DNA of 64,000 nucleotides from Brevundimonas sp. NIBR10. Lineage in GTDB: Bacteria; Pseudomonadota; Alphaproteobacteria; Caulobacterales; Caulobacteraceae. The stretch spans positions 558,001-622,000 of the forward strand of contig NZ_CP115464.1 of assembly GCF_027912515.1 (NCBI RefSeq). Direction: 5' to 3'. Of the stretch, positions 42,577 through 52,656 are shown piece by piece (position 1 is the stretch's first letter; each line of letters starts with the position of its first letter). A model generated the notes under the pieces. That model saw only the letters and a program-made list of their open reading frames with translations. It was not told the origin of the DNA and searched no databases. A program made the translations under genes and the position numbers.

Positions 42577-44769
42577 CTAATCCATCAGCTGCTGGCTCAG
42601 ATAGACGTAATGCCTGGCCCAGCGGCGGGCGTTCGCCACCGGGTCGGCGTCGTTGGAGTGACCGCCAGAGGTCTCCTCGTAATAGAGGTGGTCGTAGCCC
42701 ATTTGCCCCAAACGGGCCGCGAACTTGCGCGCATGGCCCGGGTGGACGCGGTCATCGCGGGTGTTGGTGGTGATGTAGAGCCGGGGGTAGCGGGCCCCCT
42801 CGCGCAGGTTCTGGTAACCGGAATAGCGGGCGATATAGGCGGCTTCCTCAGGGATGCGCGGGTCGCCGTATTCACCGATCCAGGACGCGCCCGCCGGCAG
42901 GTCCGGATAGCGCAGCATGTCGATCAGGGGGCTCTCGATCACCGCCGCATTGTAGAGTTCCGGGTGCTGGGTGATCGAGACCGAGGTCAGCACGCCGCCG
43001 TTCGACCGGCCATAGATGCCGAGGCGACGCGGCGAGGTGATGCGGCGGGCCGCAAGGTCGCGGGCCACGGCGGCGAAGTCGTCAAAGGCGCGCTGGCGGT
43101 TTTCCTTGAGCGCCGCCTGGTGCCAGGCCGGGCCGAACTCGCCGCCGCCCCGGATGTTGGCGATGACGAAGGCCCCGCCGTTCTCGAGCCAGAGCTTGCC
43201 CATCTCGGGCTTGTAGGCGGGGGGGAAGGCGATCTGGAACCCACCGTAGCCGAACAGGATGGTGGGGGTCGATCCGTCCATCGGCGCGGCGATCGGACGG
43301 ACCAGGAAATAGGGCACCTTGGTCCCGTCGGTCGAGGTCGCCTCGAACTGTTCGACGACGTGTTTCGAGGCATCGAACCGGGCGGGCGAAACCTTGATCC
43401 GGTCGGCGGTGGCGGCGGTCAGGTCGGCCAGGGCCAGGGTGGACGGCGTCAGGAAGCCTTCGAACGTATAGAAGACCTGGCCGGACTTGCGCGCCACGTC
43501 ACCCAGATGCACCGCCGCATTGTCGGCGGCGGGCAGGAGGGTGGAGGTCCAGGGTCGGGTGGCGTTGTTGTTGAAGGCGATGATGCGGCCTTTGACGTTG
43601 TCGTTGACGACCGCGACGATCTTCTCGTCGGTGACCGCCACGTCCTCGATCGACTGGCGCGCATTGGGGGTGAAGACGACGTCGGCCTCGGTCGAGATGA
43701 ACAGGTCCCCGGTGCGGGTCGGCGGGCGCAAAGTGTTCAGGGTCACGGCCAGCAGGGAGCCCGCCGTCCGCTTCTGGCCCTCGCGCCGGGTCCAGTCCTC
43801 GTCCAGGGTGAAGACCAGCCGCTTGTCGATCATGCCCTGGATCGAAATCCGCTCGGGCAGGACCAGCTTGATCATGTTCGACCCGTCCAGCATCCAGGTC
43901 TCGGCGCGGTAGGTGTCGAGCGGCCGGTTGACCAGCACGCCCAGGATATTGCCCTCGCCGTCGCGATAGACGGCCGGGCTGACGCCGTAGCCGCCGTCGG
44001 TGGCGGCGCCCCGGAACATCTCGCCGGCGTCGGCCAGGGTGCCGCCCCGGCGCAGGCCCTTGACGATGAAAGGATAGCCGCTCTCGGTCAGGGTCGGCTT
44101 GCCGTCCTCGAGCCCGAAATCGGTGGCGACCAGGAGCGTGCCGCGATCCAGCCAGGCGATGCGGTGCTTGCCCTCGGGCAGGACGAAGCCGTTGTTGGTG
44201 ACGAAGCCCTTGGCCACGGTGTCGAACTCGCGCACCACCACGGCGTCCTTGCCACCGTCTGACAGGGAGATCAGGCAGCGGGTCTCCTGCGGCGCCAGAC
44301 AGTTGGCGCCCTTCCAGACCCAGTCCTTGCCTTCGGCCGCCGACAGGGCGTCGATGTCGAGCAGGGTCTCCCATTCGGGCGTCGCCGTCCGATAGGAGGC
44401 AAGCGTGGTGCGCCGCCAGATGCCTTTCGGGTGCTCCGCGTCCTGCCAGAAATTGCCGATGCCGTCGCCGAGGAAGGTGGGGGACGGCGTCCGGTCGGTG
44501 GCCGACAGGATGTCGAAGGCCTGCTGGCGGAAGGTCTCGTAGCGCGGGTCGCCGGTCAGGGTGGCGAGGCTCTTCTCGTTCTCCGACGCGACGAAGGCCA
44601 AGGCCTCGGCGCCCTCGACCTCTTCCAGCGCCAGATGGTCGTCGGCGGCGCGGACCCCTGCGGGGGACAGGTCCGTGGGCATGTGCGGGGGGCGGGACTG
44701 GGCCAGGGCGGTGGTGGCGAGACAGCTTATTGCCGCGATGGACAGTATGGCCTTGGTCCCCGAACGCAT
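42577..44769 (-). CDS. Prolyl oligopeptidase family serine peptidase (copy 1)
   Basis: A 730-residue S9A peptidase with a signal peptide (cleavage near ALAQ). A beta-propeller N-terminal region (NFWQDAEHPKGIWRRTTL) precedes the catalytic alpha/beta domain: Ser in GIYGRSNGGVLTSVS, Asp in TNTRDDRVHPGHA and His in SGGHSNDAD. It cleaves short Pro-containing peptides in the periplasm. ATG at 44769 has GGAG 7 nt upstream. A paralogue follows upstream at 44,921. Confidence 0.92.
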   Translation of the reverse strand: MRSGTKAILSIAAISCLATTALAQSRPPHMPTDLSPAGVRAADDHLALEEVEGAEALAFVASENEKSLATLTGDPRYETFRQQAFDILSATDRTPSPTFLGDGIGNFWQDAEHPKGIWRRTTLASYRTATPEWETLLDIDALSAAEGKDWVWKGANCLAPQETRCLISLSDGGKDAVVVREFDTVAKGFVTNNGFVLPEGKHRIAWLDRGTLLVATDFGLEDGKPTLTESGYPFIVKGLRRGGTLADAGEMFRGAATDGGYGVSPAVYRDGEGNILGVLVNRPLDTYRAETWMLDGSNMIKLVLPERISIQGMIDKRLVFTLDEDWTRREGQKRTAGSLLAVTLNTLRPPTRTGDLFISTEADVVFTPNARQSIEDVAVTDEKIVAVVNDNVKGRIIAFNNNATRPWTSTLLPAADNAAVHLGDVARKSGQVFYTFEGFLTPSTLALADLTAATADRIKVSPARFDASKHVVEQFEATSTDGTKVPYFLVRPIAAPMDGSTPTILFGYGGFQIAFPPAYKPEMGKLWLENGGAFVIANIRGGGEFGPAWHQAALKENRQRAFDDFAAVARDLAARRITSPRRLGIYGRSNGGVLTSVSITQHPELYNAAVIESPLIDMLRYPDLPAGASWIGEYGDPRIPEEAAYIARYSGYQNLREGARYPRLYITTNTRDDRVHPGHARKFAARLGQMGYDHLYYEETSGGHSNDADPVANARRWARHYVYLSQQLMD

Positions 44770-44780
44770 CTTCAAACTCC

Positions 44781-44908
44781 GCTCATCCCGGCGAAAGCCG
44801 AGACCCAGTTCTGTGGGCTATCGGTGCCACCCTGTCCGCGCTGACATCAATCCCGGATGCTCGGTGCCTCAGCGAAAGCACAGGGTCCCGGCTTTCGCCG
44901 GGATGAGC
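44781..44908. repeat. Long inverted repeat between the two peptidase genes
   Basis: Arms of 26 nt (44,781-44,806 and 44,883-44,908) match at 25 positions; the arm begins GCTCATCCCGGCGAAAGCCG. The spacer is 76 nt. The motif is an interspersed element I associate with intergenic regions of many alphaproteobacteria. It fills most of the 150-nt gap. Confidence 0.75.
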
Positions 44909-44920
44909 GGTGAGGGCAGC

Positions 44921-47095
44921 CTATTCCTGCGCGGGGGCGTCCATCAACCGCCGCGTCAGATAGGTGTACTCCAGCGCCAGCCGACGCGCGGTTTCACGCA
45001 GATTCGCCCCCGCGGCGTGTCCGCCGTCCGTGTTTTCATAGAACAGCACCGGATAGCCAAGTTCCTCCAGCCGGGCGGCGGCCTTCCTCGCATGGCCCGG
45101 ATGGACGCGGTCGTCCTTGGTCGAGGTGTGGATGAAGACCTCCGGATAGGGTCGCCCCGCCCTCAGGTTCTGATAGGGCGAATACTGCTGGATCCAGGCG
45201 CGTTCGACCGGCACGTCCGGGTTGCCGTATTCGGCGATCCAGCTGGCCCCGGCCAGCAACTTGTGGAAGCGCAGCATGTCGAACAGGGGCACCTGGATGA
45301 CGGCGGCGTTGATCAGGTCCGGCCGCTGGGTCAGCATCGCCCCCATGAACAGACCCCCTTGAGAGCCGCCCATGATGCCGAGCTTGGGCTGGGACGTGAT
45401 GCGCCGCGCCTCGAGATCGAGCGCCACGGCCTGGAAGTCCTCGTGGGCCCGCTGGCGGTTCTCCTGCAGCGCCGCCTCGTGCCACTTGGGTCCGAACTCG
45501 CCGCCGCCGCGGGTGTTGGCGATCACATAGACCCCGCCGCGTTCCAGCCACAGCTTGCCGACCGTGGCCGAATAGCCGGGCAGCAGCGAGCTCTCGAACC
45601 CGCCATAGCCGTACAGGATGGTCGGGTTCGACCCGTCCATCTGGATGTCGTCCTTGTGAACCACGAAATAGGGGATTTTCGTCCCGTCCGCCGAGGTCGC
45701 CTCGAACTGATCGACGCGCATTCCGGTGGCGTCGAACTTGGCGGGCAGGGACTTGATCACCTCCGCGCCCGTACCCGCCGCATCGGCCAGATACAGGGTC
45801 GAGGGCGTCAGATAGCCCGAAACGCTGACGAAGACGCGATCGTCGGTGTCGGAGCCGGACCCGACGCCGACCGTGACGTTCTCGGGCAGGGCCATCCGCT
45901 CATGGCTCCAGTCCGACGGATCATAGACCTGAACCGAACCCCGGACATTGTCGTACAGGGCGACGATCAGACGGTTGCGGGTCGTGCCGATGCCCTCGAT
46001 CGCCTGACGCTCGGTCGGGCGGATGACCAGTTTGGCCTCGGCCCTGGGGTCGCCCAGCCAGGCGTCGAGATTCCAGGCGATGACGTCGCCGGTCTTGAAG
46101 TCCTGGCCCGATGGCGCGGTCCAGTCCTGCTTGATCGAGACGACCAGCTGACCCGCGACCAGGCCGTTGATGTCCGACTTGGCCGGCAGATCCAGCTTGC
46201 GCGTCGTGCCGTCGGTGTTCAGCAGCCAGGTCTCGCTCTCGTAGAAGGAGACGCCGCGATTGATCAGCACCGCCTTCACCGCCCCGTCGGCATCGCGCAG
46301 CGTATAGCCGCTGACCGAGACGTCCGTGGGCTGCCCGGTGAACAGGGTCTCGGCCTGGTCGATCGACTGACCGCGCTTGAGCCGCTTGACCACCATCGGA
46401 TAGCCCGAGGTGGTCAGGGTGCCGGGGCCGAAGTCGCGCGAGATCAACAGGGTGTCGGCATCGATCCAGGCGGCACCCCCCTTGGATTCCGGCAGGACGA
46501 AACCGCCCTCCACGAAGGTCCTGGACACGGCATCAAACTCGCGCAGCACCACCGCGTCCTTGCCGCCGTCCGACAGGGACACCAGGCACAGCCGCTCCTC
46601 GGGGGGCAGGCAGTTGGTCCCCTTGTAGACCCAGTTCTTGCCCTCGGCGGTGGCCAGGGCGTCGATGTCCAGGATCGTCTCCCACTCCGGGGTCGCGGTG
46701 CGATAGCTGTCGACGGTGGTCTGGCGCCACAGGCCGCGGACGTGCTCCGCGTCCTGCCAGAAATTGCTCAGCGTGCCGTCGCGGTTCCAGCCCACGGCCG
46801 GGATCCGGTCGCGGGACTGGACGATGTCCAAGGCCTGCTGGTGCAGCCCCTCATAACGCGGGTCGCCCTGAAGCACGGCGAAGGTGCGGGTGTTGTGGGC
46901 ATTGACCCACTCCATCGCCCGCGCCCCGTCCACCTCTTCCAGCCACAGATAGGGATCGGTCGCGTCCGAGGTGGCGAAAGCCCCCTCCGCCAGCGGCGGA
47001 TTGGGCGGGGTCGGCGCCGAACCTGCGACCTGGGCCATGGCAAAGGTTCCCATTGCGACGGAAAGGGCGGCGGCGGAGACGAGCGAACGGATCAT
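44921..47095 (-). CDS. Prolyl oligopeptidase family serine peptidase (copy 2)
   Basis: A 724-residue S9A peptidase with signal peptide (VSAAALSVAMGTFAMAQ). It has the propeller NFWQDAEHVRGLWRQTTV, nucleophile GIMGGSQGGLFMGAML, Asp in STKDDRVHPGHA and His in DGGHAAGAN. It is clearly paralogous to the next gene but diverged throughout, so the duplication is old. ATG at 47095 has GGAG 6 nt upstream. Confidence 0.92.
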   Translation of the reverse strand: MIRSLVSAAALSVAMGTFAMAQVAGSAPTPPNPPLAEGAFATSDATDPYLWLEEVDGARAMEWVNAHNTRTFAVLQGDPRYEGLHQQALDIVQSRDRIPAVGWNRDGTLSNFWQDAEHVRGLWRQTTVDSYRTATPEWETILDIDALATAEGKNWVYKGTNCLPPEERLCLVSLSDGGKDAVVLREFDAVSRTFVEGGFVLPESKGGAAWIDADTLLISRDFGPGTLTTSGYPMVVKRLKRGQSIDQAETLFTGQPTDVSVSGYTLRDADGAVKAVLINRGVSFYESETWLLNTDGTTRKLDLPAKSDINGLVAGQLVVSIKQDWTAPSGQDFKTGDVIAWNLDAWLGDPRAEAKLVIRPTERQAIEGIGTTRNRLIVALYDNVRGSVQVYDPSDWSHERMALPENVTVGVGSGSDTDDRVFVSVSGYLTPSTLYLADAAGTGAEVIKSLPAKFDATGMRVDQFEATSADGTKIPYFVVHKDDIQMDGSNPTILYGYGGFESSLLPGYSATVGKLWLERGGVYVIANTRGGGEFGPKWHEAALQENRQRAHEDFQAVALDLEARRITSQPKLGIMGGSQGGLFMGAMLTQRPDLINAAVIQVPLFDMLRFHKLLAGASWIAEYGNPDVPVERAWIQQYSPYQNLRAGRPYPEVFIHTSTKDDRVHPGHARKAAARLEELGYPVLFYENTDGGHAAGANLRETARRLALEYTYLTRRLMDAPAQE

Positions 47096-47247
47096 GAAAA
47101 GCTCCGGATACGGGGGAGCCGGCACCTTAGAGACGGCCGTGCAGGCGGCAAGCGGCGGGGTCTGAACCTTACCGATTTGTCACATGCGCGCGGCTGGAAC
47201 CTGAGCCGGTCCGTTCACTTCCCGGTCTGCCCTTCCCCTGCCGGAAA

Positions 47248-47874
47248 TCAGAAGGGCAGGACGTTCCGCTGGCGGCTGTAGGCCATGGTCCCGACGTTGG
47301 CACCGAGACGCAGGCCCACGCCGGTGCGCACCGGCGCGAGCACGATGCCGTCCGCGCGCTGATAGTTCACGCCCAGGCCGCCGATCAGATAGGCCGAGCC
47401 CTCGACCCCCGGATAGCGACGGTAGATGGCGTCCGGCGCATACAGGCCGTAGCACAGGGTGAAGACCCGCGACGCATTGCCTCCGACGTCCCAGCCGATC
47501 GAGATTCCCTGCCAGAAGACGTCCTGCGGGGCCTGGCCGTCCTTCATGTGCAGGGCACCGCGTCCGTAACGCAGGCCGATGCCGGCGGCGCCGGCGCCTT
47601 CTTCACCTGCGATATAGGCGGTCGGGCGGTCGCCCTGATCGGCGAAGATGCGCTCGATGACCGAACCCATGCTCTCGGCCGCGATGCCCAGCTCACGCGA
47701 CCCGGCTGCGACCAGTTCGTCGGCGGTATAGGCGGGCGCGGCGCTGTCCGAGGAGATCGGATAGGCGGGGTCGTTGGGCTGGCGTCCCGTGGAGGCGCAG
47801 GCTCCGAGTCCCAGCGGAAGGGCCGTGGTCGCGGCGACGGCGAGACCGGAGCGGATCAGATTGCGGCGATGCAT
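47248..47874 (-). CDS. Envelope integrity protein EipA-like (DUF1134)
   Basis: A 208-residue exported protein: N-terminal signal with RSGLAVAATTALPLGLGAC, then a SYLF-like beta domain (GLRYGRGALHMKDGQAPQDV, GWDVGGNASRVFTLCYGL). DUF1134/EipA proteins of alphaproteobacteria keep cell-envelope integrity. The length fits. The ribosome site is weak at the chosen ATG. Confidence 0.82.
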   Translation of the reverse strand: MHRRNLIRSGLAVAATTALPLGLGACASTGRQPNDPAYPISSDSAAPAYTADELVAAGSRELGIAAESMGSVIERIFADQGDRPTAYIAGEEGAGAAGIGLRYGRGALHMKDGQAPQDVFWQGISIGWDVGGNASRVFTLCYGLYAPDAIYRRYPGVEGSAYLIGGLGVNYQRADGIVLAPVRTGVGLRLGANVGTMAYSRQRNVLPF

Positions 47875-48012
47875 GAGAGGTCCCCGAGGAAATGACGTTC
47901 GCCCGTCGTCGCGGGCCTGAAACGCAGCCTGCGCGGGTTTTGAGTCAGCCTTGCGGCGACGAGGTTAACGAGAGGTTGCCGACGCAGGCCTGCGAACCCG
48001 CTATGAGGCCCC

Positions 48013-48558
48013 ATGGACCTGCCCCTGATCCCCGGCCGCGAATGCGGGCCTTGCGTCGAATGCTGCCGCTTCATCCCGCTGGACCTGCCCGAACTGGCCA
48101 AGCCGACCGGTTCCCTGTGCGGATACTGCGTCGACGGGGCGGGGTGTTCCGTCCATTCGGTCCGGCCGCCGACCTGCCGGACCTGGTTCTGCGTCTGGCG
48201 GGTGGTCGAACTGTCCGAGGCCTGGCGACCGGACCTCAGCGGGATCATCGTCCGTCCCGACGGCCTGACCACCGGCGAGATCACCCTCTATGTCGTGCGT
48301 CGCACCGACTTCCTGACCGGCGACGAGATGTTCGACACGGTGGCCCAGTGGCTGTCGGAAGGGCTGAGGCTGGCGCTCAGCGTGCCCGGCCCGGTCGGAA
48401 CCCTGCCCGTGCGGGCCGAGGTCACCGACTATCTGCTGCCATCAGTCGCGGCGGGGGACACGGCGCTGTTCCAGCAGCGTGTGTCGCAGTGTCTGGACAG
48501 CCTCGCCGCCCACGACTTCGAGCCGGACGGGATCGAGACCCGTTACGCGGTGGTCTGA
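48013..48558 (+). CDS. YkgJ-type cysteine-cluster protein
   Basis: 181 residues beginning MDLPLIPGRECGPCVECCRF. Eight cysteines in the first ~65 residues (C-x2-C-x2-CC, LCGYC, GCSVHSVRPPTCRTWFC) form a likely Zn or Fe-S site of the YkgJ/CxxCxxCC family. Function unknown. It is convergent with the next gene (3-nt gap). Confidence 0.75.
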   Translation: MDLPLIPGRECGPCVECCRFIPLDLPELAKPTGSLCGYCVDGAGCSVHSVRPPTCRTWFCVWRVVELSEAWRPDLSGIIVRPDGLTTGEITLYVVRRTDFLTGDEMFDTVAQWLSEGLRLALSVPGPVGTLPVRAEVTDYLLPSVAAGDTALFQQRVSQCLDSLAAHDFEPDGIETRYAVV

Positions 48559-48561
48559 TCC

Positions 48562-49188
48562 TTACCAGACGCCGGGGATCAGCCTGAACCGGACCTTCTT
48601 CGCGTGCTCCTGATAGGCCGGGTCGCGCATCAGAATGGCTTCTTCGGAATAGATGCGGACGATCTCGAACCCGAGCCACAAGGTCAGCAGGACCGCGTTC
48701 CACACCGACGGGTTCAGCATCAGCGTCCCCGCATAGGCGATGACATAGCCCAGATACATCGGGTGACGGACGACGGCGTAGAGCCCCGACCGCTTCACGC
48801 CCCGGTTGGCGGCGATCAGTCCGAACGAGCGGCGCAGCGACAGCTTGGCCCCCATCGAGATCAGGAAACCCACGGCCAGAAACACCGCCCCGGCGGAAAG
48901 TCCGCCCGAGGCCGGGATCACCAGCATGGGCAGAAAGGCCCCCAGCGCCCCGGTCAGCCAGTCCATCGGCCGGACGCTGATCTGCTCGGTCGGCCGGCGC
49001 AGCAGTACCATGGCCGCGATCAGACCCTCGGACATCAGGAACATGATGTTGGCCGGGGTGGTCGAAAGGCTGGCGGCGAAACGCCACACCAGCCAGCCAT
49101 ACAGGACCAGCATGGCCACCCGCTCGCCGGCGTCGAGCCAGCGGTGCAGGCGGAAACGGCGATCGTCGGGAGCGGCGGCGAGGGTCAT
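48562..49188 (-). CDS. Isoprenylcysteine/phospholipid methyltransferase-like membrane protein
   Basis: 208 residues with five hydrophobic segments. The C-terminal GLYAVVRHPMYLGYVIAYAG and RIYSEEAILMRDPAYQEHAK are the RHPxY and EExxL motifs of the ICMT/PEMT family of SAM-dependent membrane methyltransferases. Substrate unknown. Confidence 0.8.
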   Translation of the reverse strand: MTLAAAPDDRRFRLHRWLDAGERVAMLVLYGWLVWRFAASLSTTPANIMFLMSEGLIAAMVLLRRPTEQISVRPMDWLTGALGAFLPMLVIPASGGLSAGAVFLAVGFLISMGAKLSLRRSFGLIAANRGVKRSGLYAVVRHPMYLGYVIAYAGTLMLNPSVWNAVLLTLWLGFEIVRIYSEEAILMRDPAYQEHAKKVRFRLIPGVW

Positions 49189-49223
49189 ACCGTCCTCTCT
49201 GGCACGATCGTCTTGCTGTGTGA

Positions 49224-49814
49224 TTAAGGGGCCCAGCCCGAGGGTCGCGCCAGGGTCACGGTACGCGTCGCACCCAGCCCGGTCAGTTCGCCGGTCCAGC
49301 CCGATCCGGCCGGATGCAGCCGAAGGGTCAGCGTGTCCGGGCCCAGTGCGGCGGTGACGGTGCGCGCGCCGTCCCCGGCCGACACGACCTCAACCAGCGC
49401 CGTGCGGTCCGACCGTGCGGGACGCAGCGCGCCCTCGACGGGCCCTGCGCCGTCATCGCTCAGCACCAGATCCAGCACGGGACGGCCCTCCGCATCGACC
49501 ACGCGCCACAGGCCGTCGAGCGAACCCATCCGCGCGTTCTGGCGCAGGCGAGCGGCCTCGACGCCTTGCTGATAGCTGAGTTCGGCGGGGGTACGGCGGC
49601 CCTCGTAATTGTTGCGATAGGCCTCGACCGCGACCGGAGCGGTGATCGGCCGACGGCGTACCGAGGCATCGGCGTCCCCCTCCGCGATCTGACGGCCGAA
49701 GCTGGAAGGCGGTTCGTAAGGTCGGACCACCGGCGGCACATAAACCTCGGTCCGCGTCGAATAAGCGCGTTCCTGTCCTGAAAGCCCCGCGAGCATGATG
49801 ACGAGCAGCAGCAT
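49224..49814 (-). CDS. Secreted hypothetical protein
   Basis: 196 residues with a short signal peptide (MLLLVIMLAGLSGQERA), a Pro/Arg-rich segment and a C-terminal beta-strand domain (SLDGLWRVVDAEGRPVLDLV, TLTLRLHPAGSGWTGEL). The frame is open far upstream, but the ATG at 49814 gives a sensible signal peptide. Not recognised beyond this. Confidence 0.6.
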   Translation of the reverse strand: MLLLVIMLAGLSGQERAYSTRTEVYVPPVVRPYEPPSSFGRQIAEGDADASVRRRPITAPVAVEAYRNNYEGRRTPAELSYQQGVEAARLRQNARMGSLDGLWRVVDAEGRPVLDLVLSDDGAGPVEGALRPARSDRTALVEVVSAGDGARTVTAALGPDTLTLRLHPAGSGWTGELTGLGATRTVTLARPSGWAP

Positions 49815-50009
49815 GTCGCCAAACTGTCGCGAGACGGGACTCGTGACTAGTGCCGATGCGCAACACGCGAAAACGTGATCGGTTCCGACGTTCTGCAAGA
49901 TTTTGCGCCGCAGTGCACAAGGGTCGCGTTGACACCGGCCCGCGCGCGTCACTAAAGCCTTGCCACCTGCCCGAGCGACTGAATTCGCTGGGTTTTGAGA
50001 ACGATTCGC

Positions 50010-50462
50010 ATGACGAGCTCGAACGACCCTACCGACGCCCAGACCGGTCGTCTTGTCCTTCAGCCCAACGGCCGCCCCCGCCCCCTCTCGCCGCATCTTC
50101 AGGTCTGGCGCTGGCACGTCACCATGACGGCCTCGATCCTGTTCCGCGTCACGATCGGGGCTGCGACCGTCGCCGCCGCGATTCTGGTGGCCGGTCTCGG
50201 AGCGCTCGCTTACGGTCCCGACGCCTATGCAACGGCCCTGGGCCTGATGGGATCGCCGCTGGGCCTGCTGGTCGGGTTCGGCCTGACGGTGGTGCTGTTT
50301 TCCCTGCTGCTGAACGGCGGGCGCCACCTCATCAACGACGCCGGCCAAGGCCTGACGATCGCGCCGGCCAATCTGTTGTCCAACATCGCCGTCTGGGGCC
50401 CCGTGCCGCTGGCGGTGCTGTTCTGGATCCTGTTGTTCGCCTCGGGGAGGGTGTCGCTGTGA
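50010..50462 (+). CDS. sdhC: Succinate dehydrogenase cytochrome b556 subunit
   Basis: 150 residues: RPLSPHLQVWRWHVTMTASI, three helices and the heme-ligand region NGGRHLINDAGQG. It anchors complex II and binds ubiquinone. The start at 50010 is chosen by fit to the family. It opens the sdhCDAB operon. Confidence 0.92.
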   Translation: MTSSNDPTDAQTGRLVLQPNGRPRPLSPHLQVWRWHVTMTASILFRVTIGAATVAAAILVAGLGALAYGPDAYATALGLMGSPLGLLVGFGLTVVLFSLLLNGGRHLINDAGQGLTIAPANLLSNIAVWGPVPLAVLFWILLFASGRVSL

Positions 50463-50863
50463 GCGGTGCGGCCAAGTACAAGAACGGCGTCCGCGTCTCG
50501 GAACGCCACGGCGCGGGCGAGTGGACCACTGAAAAGGTCCTGCTGCTTCTGCTGATGCCCCTGGGCCTGTGGGTCGCCTCGAGCGTCTTCACCCTGACCG
50601 GGGCCGGTTACGACGCCACCCTGGCCTGGTTCGCCAACACCCTGAACGCGGGCCTGGCGATCGTCACGGCCATCGTCTTCTTCGGCTTCGCCAGCCTGGC
50701 CTGGAAGGTCATCGTCGAGGACTATATCCACAAGCCGGGGACCAAGACCCTGCTGCTGGCCCTGCTGAACATCGTCTTCCTGGCCCTTACGGCGGCCAGC
50801 GTCTTCTTCATCGTGCGGCTGGCGCTGGGATCTGCGCCGCTGCCTGCCGGTTTCGGAGCCTGA
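50459..50863 (+). CDS. sdhD: Succinate dehydrogenase membrane anchor subunit
   Basis: 134 residues with three helices ([38 protein letters not shown]) and [11 protein letters not shown], the loop with the heme/quinone-site residues. The start is GTG at 50459, overlapping the sdhC stop. Confidence 0.9.
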   Translation: MSGAAKYKNGVRVSERHGAGEWTTEKVLLLLLMPLGLWVASSVFTLTGAGYDATLAWFANTLNAGLAIVTAIVFFGFASLAWKVIVEDYIHKPGTKTLLLALLNIVFLALTAASVFFIVRLALGSAPLPAGFGA

Positions 50864-50870
50864 ACGCCTG

Positions 50871-52655
50871 ATGGCTGACTACAATCTGATCGATCACGAA
50901 TACGATGTCGTCGTCGTGGGTGCCGGGGGCTCGGGCCTTCGTGCCGCGCTCGGCGCCGCCCAGCAGGGCCTCAAGGTCGCCTGCGTGACCAAGGTCTTCC
51001 CAACCCGCTCCCACACGGTGGCGGCGCAAGGCGGCATCTCCGCCTCGCTCGGCAACATGGGCGAGGATTCGTGGAAATGGCACATGTACGACACCGTCAA
51101 GGGGTCGGACTGGCTGGGCGACCAGGACGCCATCGAATACCTGGTCCGCGAGGCGCCCAAGGCCGTCTATGAGTTGGAACACTGGGGCGTGCCCTTCTCG
51201 CGTACCGACGAGGGAAAGATCTATCAGCGCGCCTTCGGCGGCATGACCCGCAACTACGGCGAAGGCCCGGTCCAGCGCACCTGCGCCGCCGCCGACCGCA
51301 CTGGTCACGCCATCCTGCACACCCTGTACGGCCAGTCGGTGCGTCGCGAGGTCGAGTTCTTCATCGAGTATTTCGCGCTCGACCTGATCATGCAGGACGG
51401 GGCCTGCACGGGCGTCACCGCCTGGAAGCTCGACGACGGCACCATCCACCAGTTCCGCGCCAAGCTGGTGATCCTGGCCACCGGCGGTTACGGCCGCGCC
51501 TACTTCTCGGCCACCTCGGCCCACACCTGCACCGGCGACGGCAATGCCATGGTGCTGCGCGCCGGCCTGCCGCTCCAGGACATGGAGTTCGTCCAGTTCC
51601 ACCCGACCGGCATCTACGGCTCGGGTTGTCTGATCACCGAGGGCGCGCGGGGCGAGGGCGGCTATCTGACCAACTCCGAAGGCGAGCGGTTCATGGAACG
51701 CTACGCCCCCTCGGCCAAGGACCTGGCGTCGCGCGACGTCGTCAGCCGCTCCATGACCATGGAGATCCGTGAAGGTCGCGGTGTGGGGCCGAAGAAGGAC
51801 CACATCTTCCTGCACCTGGATCACCTCGATCCGAAGATCCTGCACCAGCGCCTGCCGGGCATCTCTGAAAGCGCCAAGATCTTCGCCGGCGTCGACGTGA
51901 CCAAGCAGCCGATCCCGGTCATCCCGACGGTCCACTACAATATGGGCGGCATCCCGACGAACTATCACGGCGAGGTCCTGACCAAGGTCGGCGACAATGC
52001 CGATACCGTGGTGCCCGGCCTGATGGCTGTGGGCGAGGCGGCCTGCGTGTCCGTGCACGGCGCCAACCGCCTGGGCTCCAACAGCCTGACCGACCTGGTC
52101 GTGTTCGGCCGCGCCGCCGGCCTTCGTGCCGGTGAGGTGGTGGACAAGGCCGCGCCGGTGCCTGCCGCCCCGGCCTCGGCCACCGCCCCGCACCTGGCCC
52201 GCCTCGACAAGTTCCGGAACGCCTCGGGCACCCACTCCACCGCCAAGCTGCGCAACGAGATGCAGCACGCGATGCAGTCGGACGCCGCCGTGTTCCGCAC
52301 GGGCGAGACCCTGAACGAGGGCGTCGCCAAACTGCGCGACATCCACACCCGTTCAGCCGACATCAAGACCACCGATCGCGGCCTGATCTGGAACACCGAC
52401 CTGGTCGAGGCTCTGGAATACGACAACCTGATCGACCAGGCCCTGGTCACGATCGAGAGCGCGGCCAACCGCGAGGAAAGCCGCGGCGCCCACGCCCGCG
52501 AGGATTTCCCGGACCGTCATGACGAGCAGTGGATGAAGCACACCCTGGCCTGGCGCAAACCCGGCGAGGGGGTCACGATCGACTACCGTCCCGTCCACAC
52601 CTACACGATGTCCGCCGACATCGAGTACATCAAGCCCAAGGCGAGGGTTTACTGA
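50871..52655 (+). CDS. sdhA: Succinate dehydrogenase flavoprotein subunit
   Basis: A 594-residue subunit that oxidises succinate. FAD-binding [18 protein letters not shown] (G17-G22), the covalent FAD His in [11 protein letters not shown] (H48), and [20 protein letters not shown] at the active site are all present, as is the late [18 protein letters not shown]. Length is normal. Confidence 0.97.
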   Translation: MADYNLIDHEYDVVVVGAGGSGLRAALGAAQQGLKVACVTKVFPTRSHTVAAQGGISASLGNMGEDSWKWHMYDTVKGSDWLGDQDAIEYLVREAPKAVYELEHWGVPFSRTDEGKIYQRAFGGMTRNYGEGPVQRTCAAADRTGHAILHTLYGQSVRREVEFFIEYFALDLIMQDGACTGVTAWKLDDGTIHQFRAKLVILATGGYGRAYFSATSAHTCTGDGNAMVLRAGLPLQDMEFVQFHPTGIYGSGCLITEGARGEGGYLTNSEGERFMERYAPSAKDLASRDVVSRSMTMEIREGRGVGPKKDHIFLHLDHLDPKILHQRLPGISESAKIFAGVDVTKQPIPVIPTVHYNMGGIPTNYHGEVLTKVGDNADTVVPGLMAVGEAACVSVHGANRLGSNSLTDLVVFGRAAGLRAGEVVDKAAPVPAAPASATAPHLARLDKFRNASGTHSTAKLRNEMQHAMQSDAAVFRTGETLNEGVAKLRDIHTRSADIKTTDRGLIWNTDLVEALEYDNLIDQALVTIESAANREESRGAHAREDFPDRHDEQWMKHTLAWRKPGEGVTIDYRPVHTYTMSADIEYIKPKARVY

Positions 52656-52656
52656 G

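Noticed and set aside
44561..47281. 906-codon plus-strand frame opposite the prolyl oligopeptidase gene
   Set aside because: Antisense shadow; all catalytic motifs are on the minus strand.
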